64,000 nucleotides of DNA from Azospirillum brasilense (GCF_001315015.1 NZ_CP012914.1:2941727-3005726); one strand, 5' to 3'; counted from the stretch's first letter, positions 50,112-58,810 are shown. Notes: generated by a model not told the origin, from the letters alone. A program made the numbers and translations.

Positions 50112-50426
50112 ATGCCCAGAGCTACAGAAGACCAAATTGCACCCGCCGTTCTATTGCTTGCAAGCAGAGACCCTAATGGGGTGTGTACATTTGATTTAGC
50201 TTACCAGGAAATCCCAAAGCTTATTTCTCTTTCAGAAGAAGACTGGGCTCCATCAACTCCACGCAATGGCGAGCCAATGTGGAAACAGATTGTTCGCAAC
50301 ATCAAAAGCCATGACAAGGATGATGGAAACTTCATCAACCTTGGGCTCCTAGAACACGTCCCTGACAGAGGCTACCGAATCACTGATCGTGGTCGGGCTT
50401 ACCTTAAGAAGAGGGAACTGAGCTGA
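50112..50426 (+). CDS. Winged-helix protein like the N-terminal domain of Mrr
   Basis: A 104-residue protein. The plan fits the Mrr N-terminal domain (PF14338): ATEDQIAPAVLLLASRDPNG, then MWKQIVRNIKSHDKDDGNFI and DRGYRITDRGRAYLKKREL. That domain recognises DNA in type IV and other restriction enzymes, but no nuclease domain follows here. It converges on the methyltransferase gene and overlaps its 3' end by 23 bases. AT-rich base use suggests recent transfer. It may be a regulator or partner of the methyltransferase. Confidence 0.55.
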   Translation: MPRATEDQIAPAVLLLASRDPNGVCTFDLAYQEIPKLISLSEEDWAPSTPRNGEPMWKQIVRNIKSHDKDDGNFINLGLLEHVPDRGYRITDRGRAYLKKRELS

Positions 50427-51012
50427 ACCGAGCCTTATAGCCGGGCTCAAACCATCTAAGCTCAGTTCCGCTAGGGGCGTTCTTATCCCAGACGAACCAC
50501 GCATAAGCGGTTGTGCCAGTTCCCTTCTGCACTGCACCAACTGGATAAAACGTGATCCGTTCGCTGAACACCCATACACGCGATGGCGGCGTATCCGTGA
50601 ATATGGTGCGCTGCCGATTCGCTCCTTCCAGAAATGCCAATCGTAGCAACAATGCAAACTTTCGGTCGGATTTTTCCAACCCTGCACGCACAAATCCCTC
50701 TGCCGAATTGTAGGGGGGATTGGTTACGATGTTTGGAGCACGTATACAGGATTTTAAGAAGTCTTGGCCGGACTCTCCATAACCTCGATCATAAAGATCT
50801 GAACTAATTACTTTTTTTCCTGTTTGCGCCAATACCTCTGACATCGCCCCATTACCACAGGCACACTCCCAAATATCACCTTCAAACTTTTCGTTGTCAA
50901 TCAAAGCATGGGTTGCCCATGCAGGGGTGGGATAGAAGTCGGGGCCATCCAAGTCGGCGAACCGCTTCAAAGCAGGCTTGAAACTGCCATTAAGATTGTA
51001 TGTTGAGTCCAT
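50404..51012 (-). CDS. DNA methyltransferase (NPPY type)
   Basis: A 202-residue class I methyltransferase. Motif I is IWECACGNGAMSEVLAQTGK near residue 46; motif IV is NIVTNPPYNSAEGFVRAGLE near 94, the NPPY signature of N6-adenine enzymes. A C-terminal strand (TAYAWFVWDKNAPSGTEL) completes the fold. The small size and lack of a restriction enzyme suggest a phage-type orphan. I chose ATG 51012 before DSTYNLNGSFKPAL. Codon use is AT-richer than in the core genes around it. Confidence 0.78.
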   Translation of the reverse strand: MDSTYNLNGSFKPALKRFADLDGPDFYPTPAWATHALIDNEKFEGDIWECACGNGAMSEVLAQTGKKVISSDLYDRGYGESGQDFLKSCIRAPNIVTNPPYNSAEGFVRAGLEKSDRKFALLLRLAFLEGANRQRTIFTDTPPSRVWVFSERITFYPVGAVQKGTGTTAYAWFVWDKNAPSGTELRWFEPGYKARFSSVPSS

Positions 51013-51462
51013 GGAAAAAGCATAGCGTCGAATTAGGGGGGTTTTCCACAAGAAAATAAGATAGACCTACACAATTTAACCATGAACGCAGTTATCCACA
51101 TACCAAGCGCTTCAATTCGCTGCGGAGGAAGTTTCTTGGAATGCTGTCGACTTTCCCACAATTCTTTGAAAGAGAGCAAAGCAATACATATAAAACGCTA
51201 ATTCTATTGCCCCCTACCCCACCGGCAGAAATTGAGACTATATTAACTATATAAGTATTGCGGCCAAAAAGAAAGCCGCAAAAATTTCTGTAAATCATAG
51301 AGGCTAATTGATATTCGTTATAATTCGATGAAGTACAGGTGGTTAGCGCGGCCCTGAGGGGGATGGGATTTTTATGGATCGAGTGCCGGCGCGCTGCCGA
51401 CACTCTCACTCTTTCCCCGTATTGAGCAGTCCCCTTCCCTCTCCCTCGACGGGAAAAGGTTT
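51013..51462. other. AT-rich gap with no recognised gene
   Basis: About 450 bases between the methyltransferase and gshB. It is strongly AT-rich up to about 51340 (e.g. ATTATAACGAATATC-type stretches) and then returns to normal composition. The only open frame (51092-51508, minus) has no domain and overlaps gshB. It looks like the right edge of the transferred island plus the methyltransferase promoter. Confidence 0.5.
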
Positions 51463-52419
51463 TTAGGTCCCCTTGTTTTCCCGGTGGCGGCGCTCGATGG
51501 CGTCCCACAGGGTGGCCTCCAGCGCCGACCCGTCGAGCCGGTTGATCTCCTGGATGCCGGTGGGCGAGGTCACGTTGATCTCGGTCATGTAGTCGCCGAT
51601 CACGTCGATCCCGACGAAGACCAGACCCTTCTCGCGCAGCACCGGGCCGATGGCCTTGCAGATTTCCTGCTCGCGCGGGGTCAGCTCCGTCTTCTTGGCG
51701 CTGCCGCCGGCGTGGAAGTTGGCGCGGGCCTCGCCCTCCTGGGGCATGCGGCTGACGGCGCCGGCGGGCTCGCCGTCGATCAGGATAATGCGCTTGTCGC
51801 CCTGGCGGATCTCCGGCAGGTACTTCTGCACGATCACCGGCTCGCGGTAGAGCTGGGTGAACAGCTCCAGCAGCGAGCCCAGATTCTCGTCGTCCGGCTT
51901 CAGGTGGAAGACGCCGGCCCCGCCGTTGCCGAACAGCGGCTTGACGATGATGTCCTTGTGCTGCGCCCGGAAATCCAGGACGGCCTGCTTGTCGCTGGTG
52001 ATCAGCGTCGGCGGCATCAGGTCGGGGAAATGGGTGACGAACAGCTTCTCCGGCGCGTTGCGCACCTCCGCCGGGTCGTTCAGCACCAGCACCTTGGGCT
52101 GGATGTGCTCCAGCATGTGGGTGGCGGTGATGTAGGCCATGTCGAAGGGCGGGTCCTGGCGCATCAGCACCACGTCCATGGTCGACAGGTCGACGATCCG
52201 CGGCTCGCCCAGCGTGTAGTGGGCGCCCTTCCGGCGGACCACGGTCATTTCGCGCACACGGGCGGTCAGGACGTTGCCGGTCAGGCTGAGGTCGCGCGGG
52301 TGGTAGTGGTAGAGCGTGTGCCCGCGCTTCTGCGCCTCAAGCGCCATCATGAAGCTCGAGTCGGTGTCGATGTTGATGGACTCGATGGGGTCCATCTGGA
52401 AGGCGACGGCGAGGCTCAT
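51463..52419 (-). CDS. gshB: Glutathione synthetase
   Basis: A 318-residue ATP-grasp ligase joining glycine to gamma-glutamylcysteine. It opens [20 protein letters not shown]. Further stretches are [40 protein letters not shown] (ATP lid), [20 protein letters not shown] and [20 protein letters not shown] (metal ligands). The length is normal. I chose ATG 52419. It is 35 bases past the SirB1-family stop, in the same direction. Confidence 0.96.
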   Translation of the reverse strand: MSLAVAFQMDPIESINIDTDSSFMMALEAQKRGHTLYHYHPRDLSLTGNVLTARVREMTVVRRKGAHYTLGEPRIVDLSTMDVVLMRQDPPFDMAYITATHMLEHIQPKVLVLNDPAEVRNAPEKLFVTHFPDLMPPTLITSDKQAVLDFRAQHKDIIVKPLFGNGGAGVFHLKPDDENLGSLLELFTQLYREPVIVQKYLPEIRQGDKRIILIDGEPAGAVSRMPQEGEARANFHAGGSAKKTELTPREQEICKAIGPVLREKGLVFVGIDVIGDYMTEINVTSPTGIQEINRLDGSALEATLWDAIERRHRENKGT

Positions 52420-52454
52420 CCTGCGGGTCTCCGAAACGGGCTTTTGAAGTGGGG

Positions 52455-53288
52455 TCAGTTCAGTTGGTTCTTGAGCTGCTGGATCAGCGCGGCGACCTGA
52501 TGGCGGTGCCGTTCGCTGGCGGTCAGCTCCAGGAAGGTTTCCAGCGCGGCGATGGCGGCGGCGAGGTTGCCGTTGTGGGCCTCCAGAAGGCCGGTCTCCC
52601 GCCACAGCGACGCCTCGCCCGGGGCGAACAGCCGCATCGCCTCCAGCACCTCCAGCGCGCGCGGCACGTCGCGGGCGGAGAGGTGGCGCAGCTTGATGTT
52701 GTTTTGGAGCCGCAACAGAATCTCGCGGTTGGACACCGTCTGGTAATGGCCGGGCTCCAGCTCCGCGGCGCTGCCGGCGGTGGCCTTCAGCAGGTCGCGC
52801 AGGTCCACGGCGGTGCGCACCTGCCCCTCGTTGAAGGGATCGAGGATGGCGCGGGCGCCGTCGGCCTCCAGCCGCACCAGGAAATGGCCGGGGAAGTTCA
52901 GCCCCAGCATCGTCCAGCCCTGCGAGCGGGCGGCGTGCAGATACAGGATGCCCAGCGCCACCGGCAGGCCGCGGCGGCGGTCGATGACGCGCAGCAGGTT
53001 GGCGTTCTGCAGGTCGTCGTAGGTGTCCTGGTCGCCGGCGTAGCCATGCCGCTCCACGATCACCTCGTGCAGCCAGGAGATGCGGGCCTCCAGCCCGTCG
53101 AGGGTGGGCGAGACGCGCTCCGCCAGATCGTGGGCGATGTCGGCGAGGTGACGGCGGTAGTCGGCCAGCGCGGCGCCCGGCACCTCCAACGCGCCCAGCG
53201 CCAGGGCGGCTTCGGCCAGATCGATCTGCTCGTCCGGCTGCTGCCCCACGCGGCGCAGGATGTCACGGGCCTCGGCGCGGCTGGTCAC
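52455..53288 (-). CDS. SirB1-family transglutaminase-like / TPR protein
   Basis: A 277-residue protein. The SirB1 N-terminal domain has [20 protein letters not shown] and [20 protein letters not shown], then [20 protein letters not shown]; the His and Asp (ILDPFNEG) suggest a transglutaminase-like fold, but the usual Cys is not evident. The C-terminal part is TPR-like ([20 protein letters not shown]). Function is unknown in most bacteria. It lies between yraN-rsmI and gshB, all minus strand, and may be co-transcribed. Confidence 0.85.
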   Translation of the reverse strand: MTSRAEARDILRRVGQQPDEQIDLAEAALALGALEVPGAALADYRRHLADIAHDLAERVSPTLDGLEARISWLHEVIVERHGYAGDQDTYDDLQNANLLRVIDRRRGLPVALGILYLHAARSQGWTMLGLNFPGHFLVRLEADGARAILDPFNEGQVRTAVDLRDLLKATAGSAAELEPGHYQTVSNREILLRLQNNIKLRHLSARDVPRALEVLEAMRLFAPGEASLWRETGLLEAHNGNLAAAIAALETFLELTASERHRHQVAALIQQLKNQLN

Positions 53289-53321
53289 GGGCGGCGTCCT
53301 TCCTCTTCTTCAGCCTTCGCG

Positions 53322-53690
53322 TCAGGCCCGCCACGCGTCCGGGACGTGGCGCGGCCAGGACCAAGGGGTAACGAGCATGACGTCGAAGCGCAAGACATAG
53401 CCGGCATAGTGGGGGTTGGCCCCCAGATAGGCGTGGGCGGCGCGGGCGAGGCGGCCCCGCTGGCGGGCGTTGACCGCCTCGTTCGCGGTGTCCCAGTCGC
53501 CGCGGGCCTTGACCTCGACGATCGCCAGAGTGTCGCCCCGCCGGGCCACGATGTCGATCTCTCCCATGGGTGTGCGCAGGCGGCTTTCCAGGATGCGGTA
53601 ACCCTTCAGCCGCAGCGCCAGCCGGCAGAGCTGCTCGGCGTAGCGGCCGTAATTCTCGGCCCGGCGGCGCAGCGCGCCCGGTGCGCTCAT
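53322..53690 (-). CDS. yraN: YraN-family endonuclease-like protein
   Basis: A 122-residue UPF0102 protein with the nuclease-like core: GRYAEQLCRLALRLKGYRIL, then RTPMGEIDIVARRGDTLAIV and EVKARGDWDTANEAVNARQR. E, D and E-x-K residues match PD-(D/E)xK nucleases, but activity is unproven. The ATG at 53690 overlaps the rsmI stop by 4 bases, the classical rsmI-yraN pair. Confidence 0.93.
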   Translation of the reverse strand: MSAPGALRRRAENYGRYAEQLCRLALRLKGYRILESRLRTPMGEIDIVARRGDTLAIVEVKARGDWDTANEAVNARQRGRLARAAHAYLGANPHYAGYVLRFDVMLVTPWSWPRHVPDAWRA

Positions 53691-54628
53691 GGTTTCCCCT
53701 CCCGCGACAGCTCCAGCGCGCGGGCGTAGACGGTGCGCTTGTTCTGGCCGGTGCGGGCGGCCACGTCGGCGGCGGCGTCGCGGACCGACAGGCGGGTCAG
53801 CGCCTCGCGCAGCAGGGCGTCCACGTCGGCCTCGGACGGGGTGGCCTCCTCGCCGGGCGGGCCGATGACCAGCACGACCTCGCCCTTCGGCGGGCCGGCC
53901 TCGGCGTAATGGGCGGCCAGCTCCGGCAGGGTGCCGCGCCGCACCTCCTCGTAGAGCTTGGTCAGTTCCCGCGCCACCGCGGCCTCCCGCGCGCCGAGGA
54001 TGTCGGCGAGGTCGGCCAGCGACTCGGGCAGGCGCTGCGGCGACTCGAAGAAGACCAGCGTGGCCGGAACGTTCTTCAGTTCCCCGGCGGTGGCGCGCCG
54101 CGCGCTGCTCTTGTTGGGCAGGAAGCCGGCGAACAGGAAGCGGTCGGTCGGCAGGCCGGACAGCACCAACGCCACCAGCGGGGCGGAGGCGCCGGGCAGC
54201 GTGGTGACCGCCACCCCCTCCGCCACGCACTCGCGCACCAGCTTGTAGCCGGGGTCGGAGACCAGCGGCGTGCCGGCGTCGGTGACCAGCGCGATGGATT
54301 CGCCCGCTTTCATGCGGCCGATCAGGACCGGACGCATCTTTGCCGCGTTGTGTTCATGATAGGAGACGAAGGGCGTGTGGATGCCATGGATGCCCATCAG
54401 CTTCGCCGTCACCCGCGTGTCCTCGCAGGCGATGGCATCGGCGCGGCGCAGCGTGTCGAGCGCGCGCAGCGTGATGTCGGCGGCGTTGCCGATGGGGGTG
54501 GCGACCACATAAAGGCCGGCGCCGAGTTTACTTGCGGCCCTCGGCTCGCTACCTTCAGCGTCACCAGAGACGCCGGGCCCGGAAACGGGCTCGGGCGCCG
54601 GACCGGATGTGGAGATCGTTGGTGGCAC
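53687..54628 (-). CDS. rsmI: 16S rRNA (cytidine-1402 2'-O) methyltransferase RsmI
   Basis: About 313 residues. The tetrapyrrole-methylase fold begins LYVVATPIGNAADITLRALD and continues with ACEDTRVTAKLMGIHGIHT, ALVTDAGTPLVSDPGYKLVR and TTLPGASAPLVALVLSGLP. A C-terminal RsmI helix-turn-helix (TGQNKRTVYARALELSREG) ends it. It methylates C1402 in the ribosomal P site. The start is unusual: the only usable codons are GTGs at 54628 and 54640, so the N-terminus overlaps the start of the divergent LpoA-like gene by about 22 bases. An N-terminal Pro-rich extension of about 35 residues is present. Confidence 0.9.
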   Translation of the reverse strand: MPPTISTSGPAPEPVSGPGVSGDAEGSEPRAASKLGAGLYVVATPIGNAADITLRALDTLRRADAIACEDTRVTAKLMGIHGIHTPFVSYHEHNAAKMRPVLIGRMKAGESIALVTDAGTPLVSDPGYKLVRECVAEGVAVTTLPGASAPLVALVLSGLPTDRFLFAGFLPNKSSARRATAGELKNVPATLVFFESPQRLPESLADLADILGAREAAVARELTKLYEEVRRGTLPELAAHYAEAGPPKGEVVLVIGPPGEEATPSEADVDALLREALTRLSVRDAAADVAARTGQNKRTVYARALELSREGKP

Positions 54629-55812
54629 GCTTGACGACACCTTTCTCGCGCGCTTGGGGGCAGCGGGCTGCCGCCGCCCTGTTGGTTGTCGGCACGCTTT
54701 CGGCCTGCTCGACTGTAAAGGCCCCGGCGCCGCCGACTCAAGCGCCGCAAGCGCCCGTCGCCGCCGTTCCGGCCGCTCCACAGACCTTGAAGGTGGCGAT
54801 CCTGCTGCCGCTGTCCGGGTCAAGCGCCGCTCTCGGGCAGGCCATGCTGGAGTCGGCGCAGATGGCGCTGTTCGATCTGGCCGGCGACCGGTTCGAGCTG
54901 CTGCCCCGCGACACCAAGGGCACGCCCACCGGTGCTGCCGACGCGGCGCGGCAGGCGATCGCCGAAGGGGCGAGCCTGATCCTCGGCCCGCTGTTCGCCG
55001 CCGACGTGGCGGCGGTGAAACCGGTCGCCCAGTCTGCGGGCGTGGACGTGCTGGCCTTCACCAATGATTGGACCCAGGCCGGCAACGGCACCTATGTGCT
55101 GGGCTTCGTGCCCGCCGATCAGGTCACCCGCGTGATCGGCTTCGCCCGCTCGCGCGGTGTCACGCGCTATGTCGCGCTGGCCCCGCGCAACGCCTACGGC
55201 GACGCCGTGGTCAACGCCGTGCAGGCCGCCTCGCGCCAGTTCGGCGGGCAGGTGGCGCAGGTCGAGCGCTACGACCCGGCGGTGACCGACCTCGCCCAGC
55301 CGGCGCGGCAGGTGACCCAGGCCGGCGTTCAGCCGCAGGCGGTCATGCTGGCCGAAGGCGGACCGCGCGCCCAGGGTCTGGCATCGGCGCTGTCCGCCAA
55401 TGGGCTGAACACCCAGCAGGTGAAGCTGCTCGGCACCGTGTTGTGGGACGAGCCCGGGCTGGGCCAGGAACCCGCTTTGGCCGGCGCCTGGTTCGCCGCC
55501 CCATCCCCACAGAGCCGCGCCGACTTCGAGGCGCGCTTCGAAAGGACCTACGGGCGCAAGCCGCCGCGCATCGCCACCCTGTCCTACGACGCCACGGCCA
55601 TCGCCGCGGTGCTGGCCAAGATGCCCGACGCATCGGGCCGCTTCGACCGCGCGGCGCTGAACAACCCCAACGGCTTCGAAGGCATGGACGGCGTCTTCCG
55701 CCTGCGCGCGGACGGCGTCGTGGAACGCGGTCTGGCCGTTCTGGAGGTCACCCCGAGCGGTCCCCGCGTGATCGATCCCGCCCCGTCCAGCTTCGACGTG
55801 CTGGGGCAGTGA
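54607..55812 (+). CDS. LpoA-like penicillin-binding protein activator (periplasmic-binding fold)
   Basis: A 401-residue lipoprotein. The signal peptide ends in lipobox TLSACS (Cys34), followed by an Ala/Pro linker (about 38-60). A type I periplasmic-binding fold follows: LKVAILLPLSGSSAALGQAM, SLILGPLFAADVAAVKPVAQ, VDVLAFTNDWTQAGNGTYVL and RKPPRIATLSYDATAIAAVL. This is the C-terminal domain of LpoA (YraM), which activates PBP1A. The divergent rsmI-yraN beside it is the same order as yraL-yraM-yraN in E. coli. Starts at ATG 54607 or GTG 54622 are possible. Confidence 0.87.
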   Translation: MWRSLVARLTTPFSRAWGQRAAAALLVVGTLSACSTVKAPAPPTQAPQAPVAAVPAAPQTLKVAILLPLSGSSAALGQAMLESAQMALFDLAGDRFELLPRDTKGTPTGAADAARQAIAEGASLILGPLFAADVAAVKPVAQSAGVDVLAFTNDWTQAGNGTYVLGFVPADQVTRVIGFARSRGVTRYVALAPRNAYGDAVVNAVQAASRQFGGQVAQVERYDPAVTDLAQPARQVTQAGVQPQAVMLAEGGPRAQGLASALSANGLNTQQVKLLGTVLWDEPGLGQEPALAGAWFAAPSPQSRADFEARFERTYGRKPPRIATLSYDATAIAAVLAKMPDASGRFDRAALNNPNGFEGMDGVFRLRADGVVERGLAVLEVTPSGPRVIDPAPSSFDVLGQ

Positions 55813-55833
55813 TCGCAAGGCGCTGAAAAGAGC

Positions 55834-55896
55834 GTTCAACCGCGGCGGTGCAAAGCACGAAGGAGATCGTGTCTTGTGCCGTCGCGGTGAACCGCG
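55834..55896. repeat. Imperfect inverted repeat between convergent genes
   Basis: GTTCAACCGCGGCGGTGC on the left pairs with GTGCCGTCGCGGTGAACC on the right, with further matches AAAGCACGA / TCGTGTCTT toward the centre. The loop is about 8 bases. It lies between the LpoA-like gene and the phasin gene and probably ends both transcripts. The words differ from the REP-like family. Confidence 0.6.
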
Positions 55897-55899
55897 AAC

Positions 55900-56415
55900 T
55901 TAACCGTGCTGCTTCGCCAGACGGCGGGCGTTGGCGCGGACGGTGCGGTAGGCGGGGGTCATGCCGGCCTGGGTCAGGGCGGTGGCCGACTCGACCATGT
56001 AGAGCGCGGCGTGGATGCCGGCCTCGACCGTCTCGGTGACGGTGCGGCGTTGCAGTTCCATCAGGTCGGCGGGGTTGCGGCACTGGCCGAGGCCGGTCAC
56101 CATCACCATGGCGGCCTGAAGCTGGCCCTGCATCAGGGTCATCCAGGCCTGCTGCATCTCGCCGATGCCCTTGGCGACGGCATGGGTGGCCTCCACCATC
56201 GCCTCCACCTTCTCGGAGCCCATGCGGACGAACTCCGGATTGGCGAGGTCGATGGGGTTGTTCATCGCCGCCGCCATCATCGCGGTTCGGTAGCCGATCG
56301 TCTGGGCCGCCGCCACCCCCATCTCGCCCGTCTTGACGCCGGTCCGGGTCAGATCGCCCGCCACCGTCAGAAAGCGTTGCGTCGGTTCGCCGTTGCCGGC
56401 CTTGCGTCTCGCCAT
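55900..56415 (-). CDS. Phasin-family protein
   Basis: A 171-residue helical protein. The phasin domain runs from about 55: VRMGSEKVEAMVEATHAVAK, GEMQQAWMTLMQGQLQAAMV and LMELQRRTVTETVEAGIHAA. Phasins coat polyhydroxyalkanoate granules; Azospirillum stores PHB. ATG 56415 follows AGGTGGAGCG. Alternatively it may be one of the granule-unrelated phasin-like proteins, which cannot be told from sequence. It stands alone. Confidence 0.78.
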   Translation of the reverse strand: MARRKAGNGEPTQRFLTVAGDLTRTGVKTGEMGVAAAQTIGYRTAMMAAAMNNPIDLANPEFVRMGSEKVEAMVEATHAVAKGIGEMQQAWMTLMQGQLQAAMVMVTGLGQCRNPADLMELQRRTVTETVEAGIHAALYMVESATALTQAGMTPAYRTVRANARRLAKQHG

Positions 56416-56526
56416 TCGCTCCACCTCACCAAAGGACCTAACCGGAGCGTGAGCCCCGGCCGGGCCGAAAAAACCGTGACCCGGACGCCAACGCTGCACT
56501 GCAGCATTTGGTTCCGGGTCCAGTCT

Positions 56527-57735
56527 TTACAGGGAAGCGAGCGCGCGGTCGAGATCTTCAACGATGTCCTGGGCGTCCTCCAGCCCGACGGACAGGCGGA
56601 GCAGATTCGGACGGATGTTCGCCGCCGCCTTCTCCTCGACCGTCAGCTTGGAATGGGTGGTGGTGTCGGGGTGGGTGATCAGGCTCTTGGAGTCACCCAG
56701 GTTGTTGGAGATCATCACCATCCGCAGGTCGTTCAGGGCGCGGAAGGCCTCCTCCTTGCCACCCTTCAGGAAGATCGACAGCATGGTGCCGCCGCCGGTC
56801 ATCTGGCTGCGGCAAAGGTCGTGCTGCGGGTGGCTGGCCAGACCCGGATAGAGCACCCGCTCCACCTTCGCGTGGCCTTCCAGGAACTCCGCCACCGTCA
56901 GGGCCGCCGCGCTCTGCGCCGACACGCGCAGTTCCAGCGTCTCCAGCCCCTTCAGCAGCAGCCAGGCGTTGAAGGGCGAAATGGTCGGGCCGGTGTGGCG
57001 CAGATAGGGGTGGATCACGTCCGACCCGTACTGCTTGTCGCTGGTCAGGATGATGCCGCCCAGACAGCGGCCCTGGCCGTCGATGTGCTTGGTCGCCGAA
57101 TAGATGACGACGTCGGCCCCCATCTCGAACGGGCGCTGCAGCACCGGCGTGGCGAAGGCGTTGTCGACCACCACCTTGGCCCCGGCCTTGTGGGCGAGAG
57201 CGCTGACCGCGCGCAGGTCGACGACCTCCAGACCCGGATTGCTGGGCGTCTCCAGGAAGACGACCTTGGTCGGCTTGGCCAGCGCCTCTTCCCACTGGGA
57301 CAGGTCGGTGCCGTCGACGAAGACCGCCTCGACCCCGAAGCGGGCCGACAGTTCCTTGATCACCCAATAGCAGGAGATGAACAGCGAACGCGGCGCCACG
57401 ATGCGGTCGCCGGTGCGCAGGTTCGACCACAGGGCGCCGTGCACCGCGGCCATGCCGCTGGTCGTGGCGTAGGCCCATGCGGCACCCTCATACTCGCACA
57501 GCCGGTCCTCGAACATCGCCGTGGTCGGGTTGCGGAAGCGCGAATAGACGTGGCGGGAGCCATCGTTGACGAAGGCGCTCTCCGCCTCCTCCGCCGAGCC
57601 GTAGACGAAGCCGGAGGTCTGGTAGAGCGCCTCGCAGGTCTCGTCGAAGGACGAGCGGCGGACGCCGCCATGGACCAGACGGGAACGCGGGCGAAGCCCC
57701 GCGACGTTCGGATTGCGATGATCGGTGCGCGCCAT
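56527..57735 (-). CDS. metZ: O-succinylhomoserine sulfhydrylase MetZ
   Basis: A 402-residue Cys/Met-metabolism PLP enzyme. Motifs: TSGFVYGSAEEAESAF and YSRFRNPTTAMFEDRLCEYE near residue 60, then TSGMAAVHGALWSNLRTGD. KVVFLETPSNPGLEVVDLRA and DNAFATPVLQRPFEMGADVV follow, and VIYSATKHIDGQGRCLGG holds the PLP lysine. It makes homocysteine from O-succinylhomoserine and sulfide. The SAM-II riboswitch and attenuator in its leader strongly support methionine synthesis. The start ATG 57735 follows GAGGAGAC. Confidence 0.95.
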   Translation of the reverse strand: MARTDHRNPNVAGLRPRSRLVHGGVRRSSFDETCEALYQTSGFVYGSAEEAESAFVNDGSRHVYSRFRNPTTAMFEDRLCEYEGAAWAYATTSGMAAVHGALWSNLRTGDRIVAPRSLFISCYWVIKELSARFGVEAVFVDGTDLSQWEEALAKPTKVVFLETPSNPGLEVVDLRAVSALAHKAGAKVVVDNAFATPVLQRPFEMGADVVIYSATKHIDGQGRCLGGIILTSDKQYGSDVIHPYLRHTGPTISPFNAWLLLKGLETLELRVSAQSAAALTVAEFLEGHAKVERVLYPGLASHPQHDLCRSQMTGGGTMLSIFLKGGKEEAFRALNDLRMVMISNNLGDSKSLITHPDTTTHSKLTVEEKAAANIRPNLLRLSVGLEDAQDIVEDLDRALASL

Positions 57736-57781
57736 GGCCGCTTTGTCTCCTCTGTCCGCCGGCGGGGCAGACCGGCACAAC

Positions 57782-57812
57782 AAAAAACGCCCCGACCGAT
57801 CGGGTCGAGGCG
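57782..57812 (-). terminator. Attenuator terminator in the metZ leader
   Basis: On the minus strand CGCCTCGACCCGATCGGTCG followed by GGGCG and TTTTTTG. The stem of about ten pairs lies 18 bases past the riboswitch and 46 bases before the metZ ATG. It is the expected off-switch when SAM is bound. Confidence 0.85.
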
Positions 57813-57829
57813 CGGACGCGGCTCGGACC

Positions 57830-57888
57830 TTTTTAGCGGGTTGTTTTACGTGGCCCGCAAGCCGGTCGACCAAATCACCACGTGCCCT
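57830..57888 (-). ncRNA. SAM-II riboswitch upstream of metZ
   Basis: Minus-strand elements in order: CACGTGGTGATTTGG, CGACCGGCTTGC, GGGCCACGTAAAACA, ACCCGCTAAAAAGG. These match the SAM-II (metA motif) consensus from memory: P1 pairs CGTGG with CCACG, the GGTGATTTG loop stretch, and a GCTAAA tail that forms the pseudoknot. Found mainly in Alphaproteobacteria before met genes. SAM binding would favour the terminator that follows and turn metZ off. Confidence 0.92.
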
Positions 57889-58052
57889 CGCTTGTAGGAC
57901 CGCCGCGGCGCGCCGTCAAGGGACAAGGAGCCCGTGACAAAAAGAGGGCGCCCTGCGTCAACATCGCGCAGGATCCGATGCCGCCGCCCGCTTGCCCGGC
58001 GAAGGCCCGGCACCGGATCATGGCCGCCGGACGTCAGGAAGGGGTGCGGACC

Positions 58053-58532
58053 GTGCAGTATCGCAAGGAGCAGGAGCGGCACTTCGCCCGTCTGGTGCTT
58101 ACCGGGCGCTTTACCGGCCAGGACGCCGCTCCGGTGCGGCAGGCCATCGCCGACGTCAAGAACGGCGTGGAGCGCCGCTATCTCCTCGACCTGACCGGGC
58201 TGGAGTTCATCGACAGCGCCGGCGTCGGCTTGCTGCTGGTGATGAACGGCGAGGCCCTGTCGGCGGGCAAAGCCCTGTCCCTGCTCTGCGCCTCCGGGCA
58301 GGTGCGCAAGGTGGTGGATCTGACCCGCATCGCCATGATCATTCCGGTGCACGAGACGGTGGCCGATTACATCGCCTCCAGCGTGCCCGAGGCCCTGCTG
58401 GCCGCCACCCATCCCTGCGCGCCGGGCGAGGACCCCATGGCCGTCGCCGCCCGCGCGCTGCACGCCAAACCGCTCCTGCCGCCCGCGAGCGTGCCGCCGG
58501 ACAGGGCCAACGGGGACGGCGCTTCCGGATAG
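58053..58532 (+). CDS. STAS-domain protein (anti-sigma-factor antagonist type)
   Basis: About 159 residues. The STAS fold runs from residue 10: HFARLVLTGRFTGQDAAPVR, then GVERRYLLDLTGLEFIDSAG with the phosphorylatable Ser, and SLLCASGQVRKVVDLTRIAM. The C-terminal tail (about 115-159) is Pro/Ala-rich. It likely switches partners under control of a kinase/phosphatase not seen here. The start is uncertain. GTG 58053 has GAAGGGG before it, while ATG 58020 and 57978 are also in frame. It is divergent from metZ and its promoter must overlap the riboswitch region. Confidence 0.8.
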   Translation: MQYRKEQERHFARLVLTGRFTGQDAAPVRQAIADVKNGVERRYLLDLTGLEFIDSAGVGLLLVMNGEALSAGKALSLLCASGQVRKVVDLTRIAMIIPVHETVADYIASSVPEALLAATHPCAPGEDPMAVAARALHAKPLLPPASVPPDRANGDGASG

Positions 58533-58609
58533 GCCGCTCGCAGGGCTGGCGCGGACTTCCCATCTGAAGCCGTGGACAGAGTCCGTTCCGCGTTGGGGGG
58601 AGGCACCGA

Positions 58610-58792
58610 ATGGTTCATCTGCACAAGTCGCTGGAATCCGAAGCGTCCAAGGCCGCCGAGCGGGAGGGCCGCTCGCTCGACCAGTTCGTGAACGAGGCGG
58701 TGGAGGAAAAGCTGCGCCACGCGCAGCGTCATGTCACCGCCATCCGCGACCGCGGCGCCCCGTTGGACGAGGACGCGGTGGAACGGGCGTAA
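58610..58792 (+). CDS. Small ribbon-helix-helix protein (HicB/Arc-like)
   Basis: A 60-residue protein: VHLHKSLESEASKAAEREGR, SLDQFVNEAVEEKLRHAQRH. This is a ribbon-helix-helix unit like HicB- or Arc-type antitoxins. No toxin gene is beside it on either strand, so it may be an orphan or a small regulator. ATG 58610 follows GGGGGGAGG. The 77-base gap after the STAS gene allows read-through. Confidence 0.6.
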   Translation: MVHLHKSLESEASKAAEREGRSLDQFVNEAVEEKLRHAQRHVTAIRDRGAPLDEDAVERA

Positions 58793-58810
58793 AGCCGCCG
58801 CCGGATGGGA

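Noticed and set aside
51092..51508. A 138-codon minus-strand frame in the AT-rich gap
   Set aside because: It overlaps the end of gshB, has no domain, and its composition changes abruptly halfway.
58610..58792. Toxin-antitoxin pair with the ribbon-helix-helix gene
   Set aside because: No small toxin frame with a ribosome site lies next to it on either strand.
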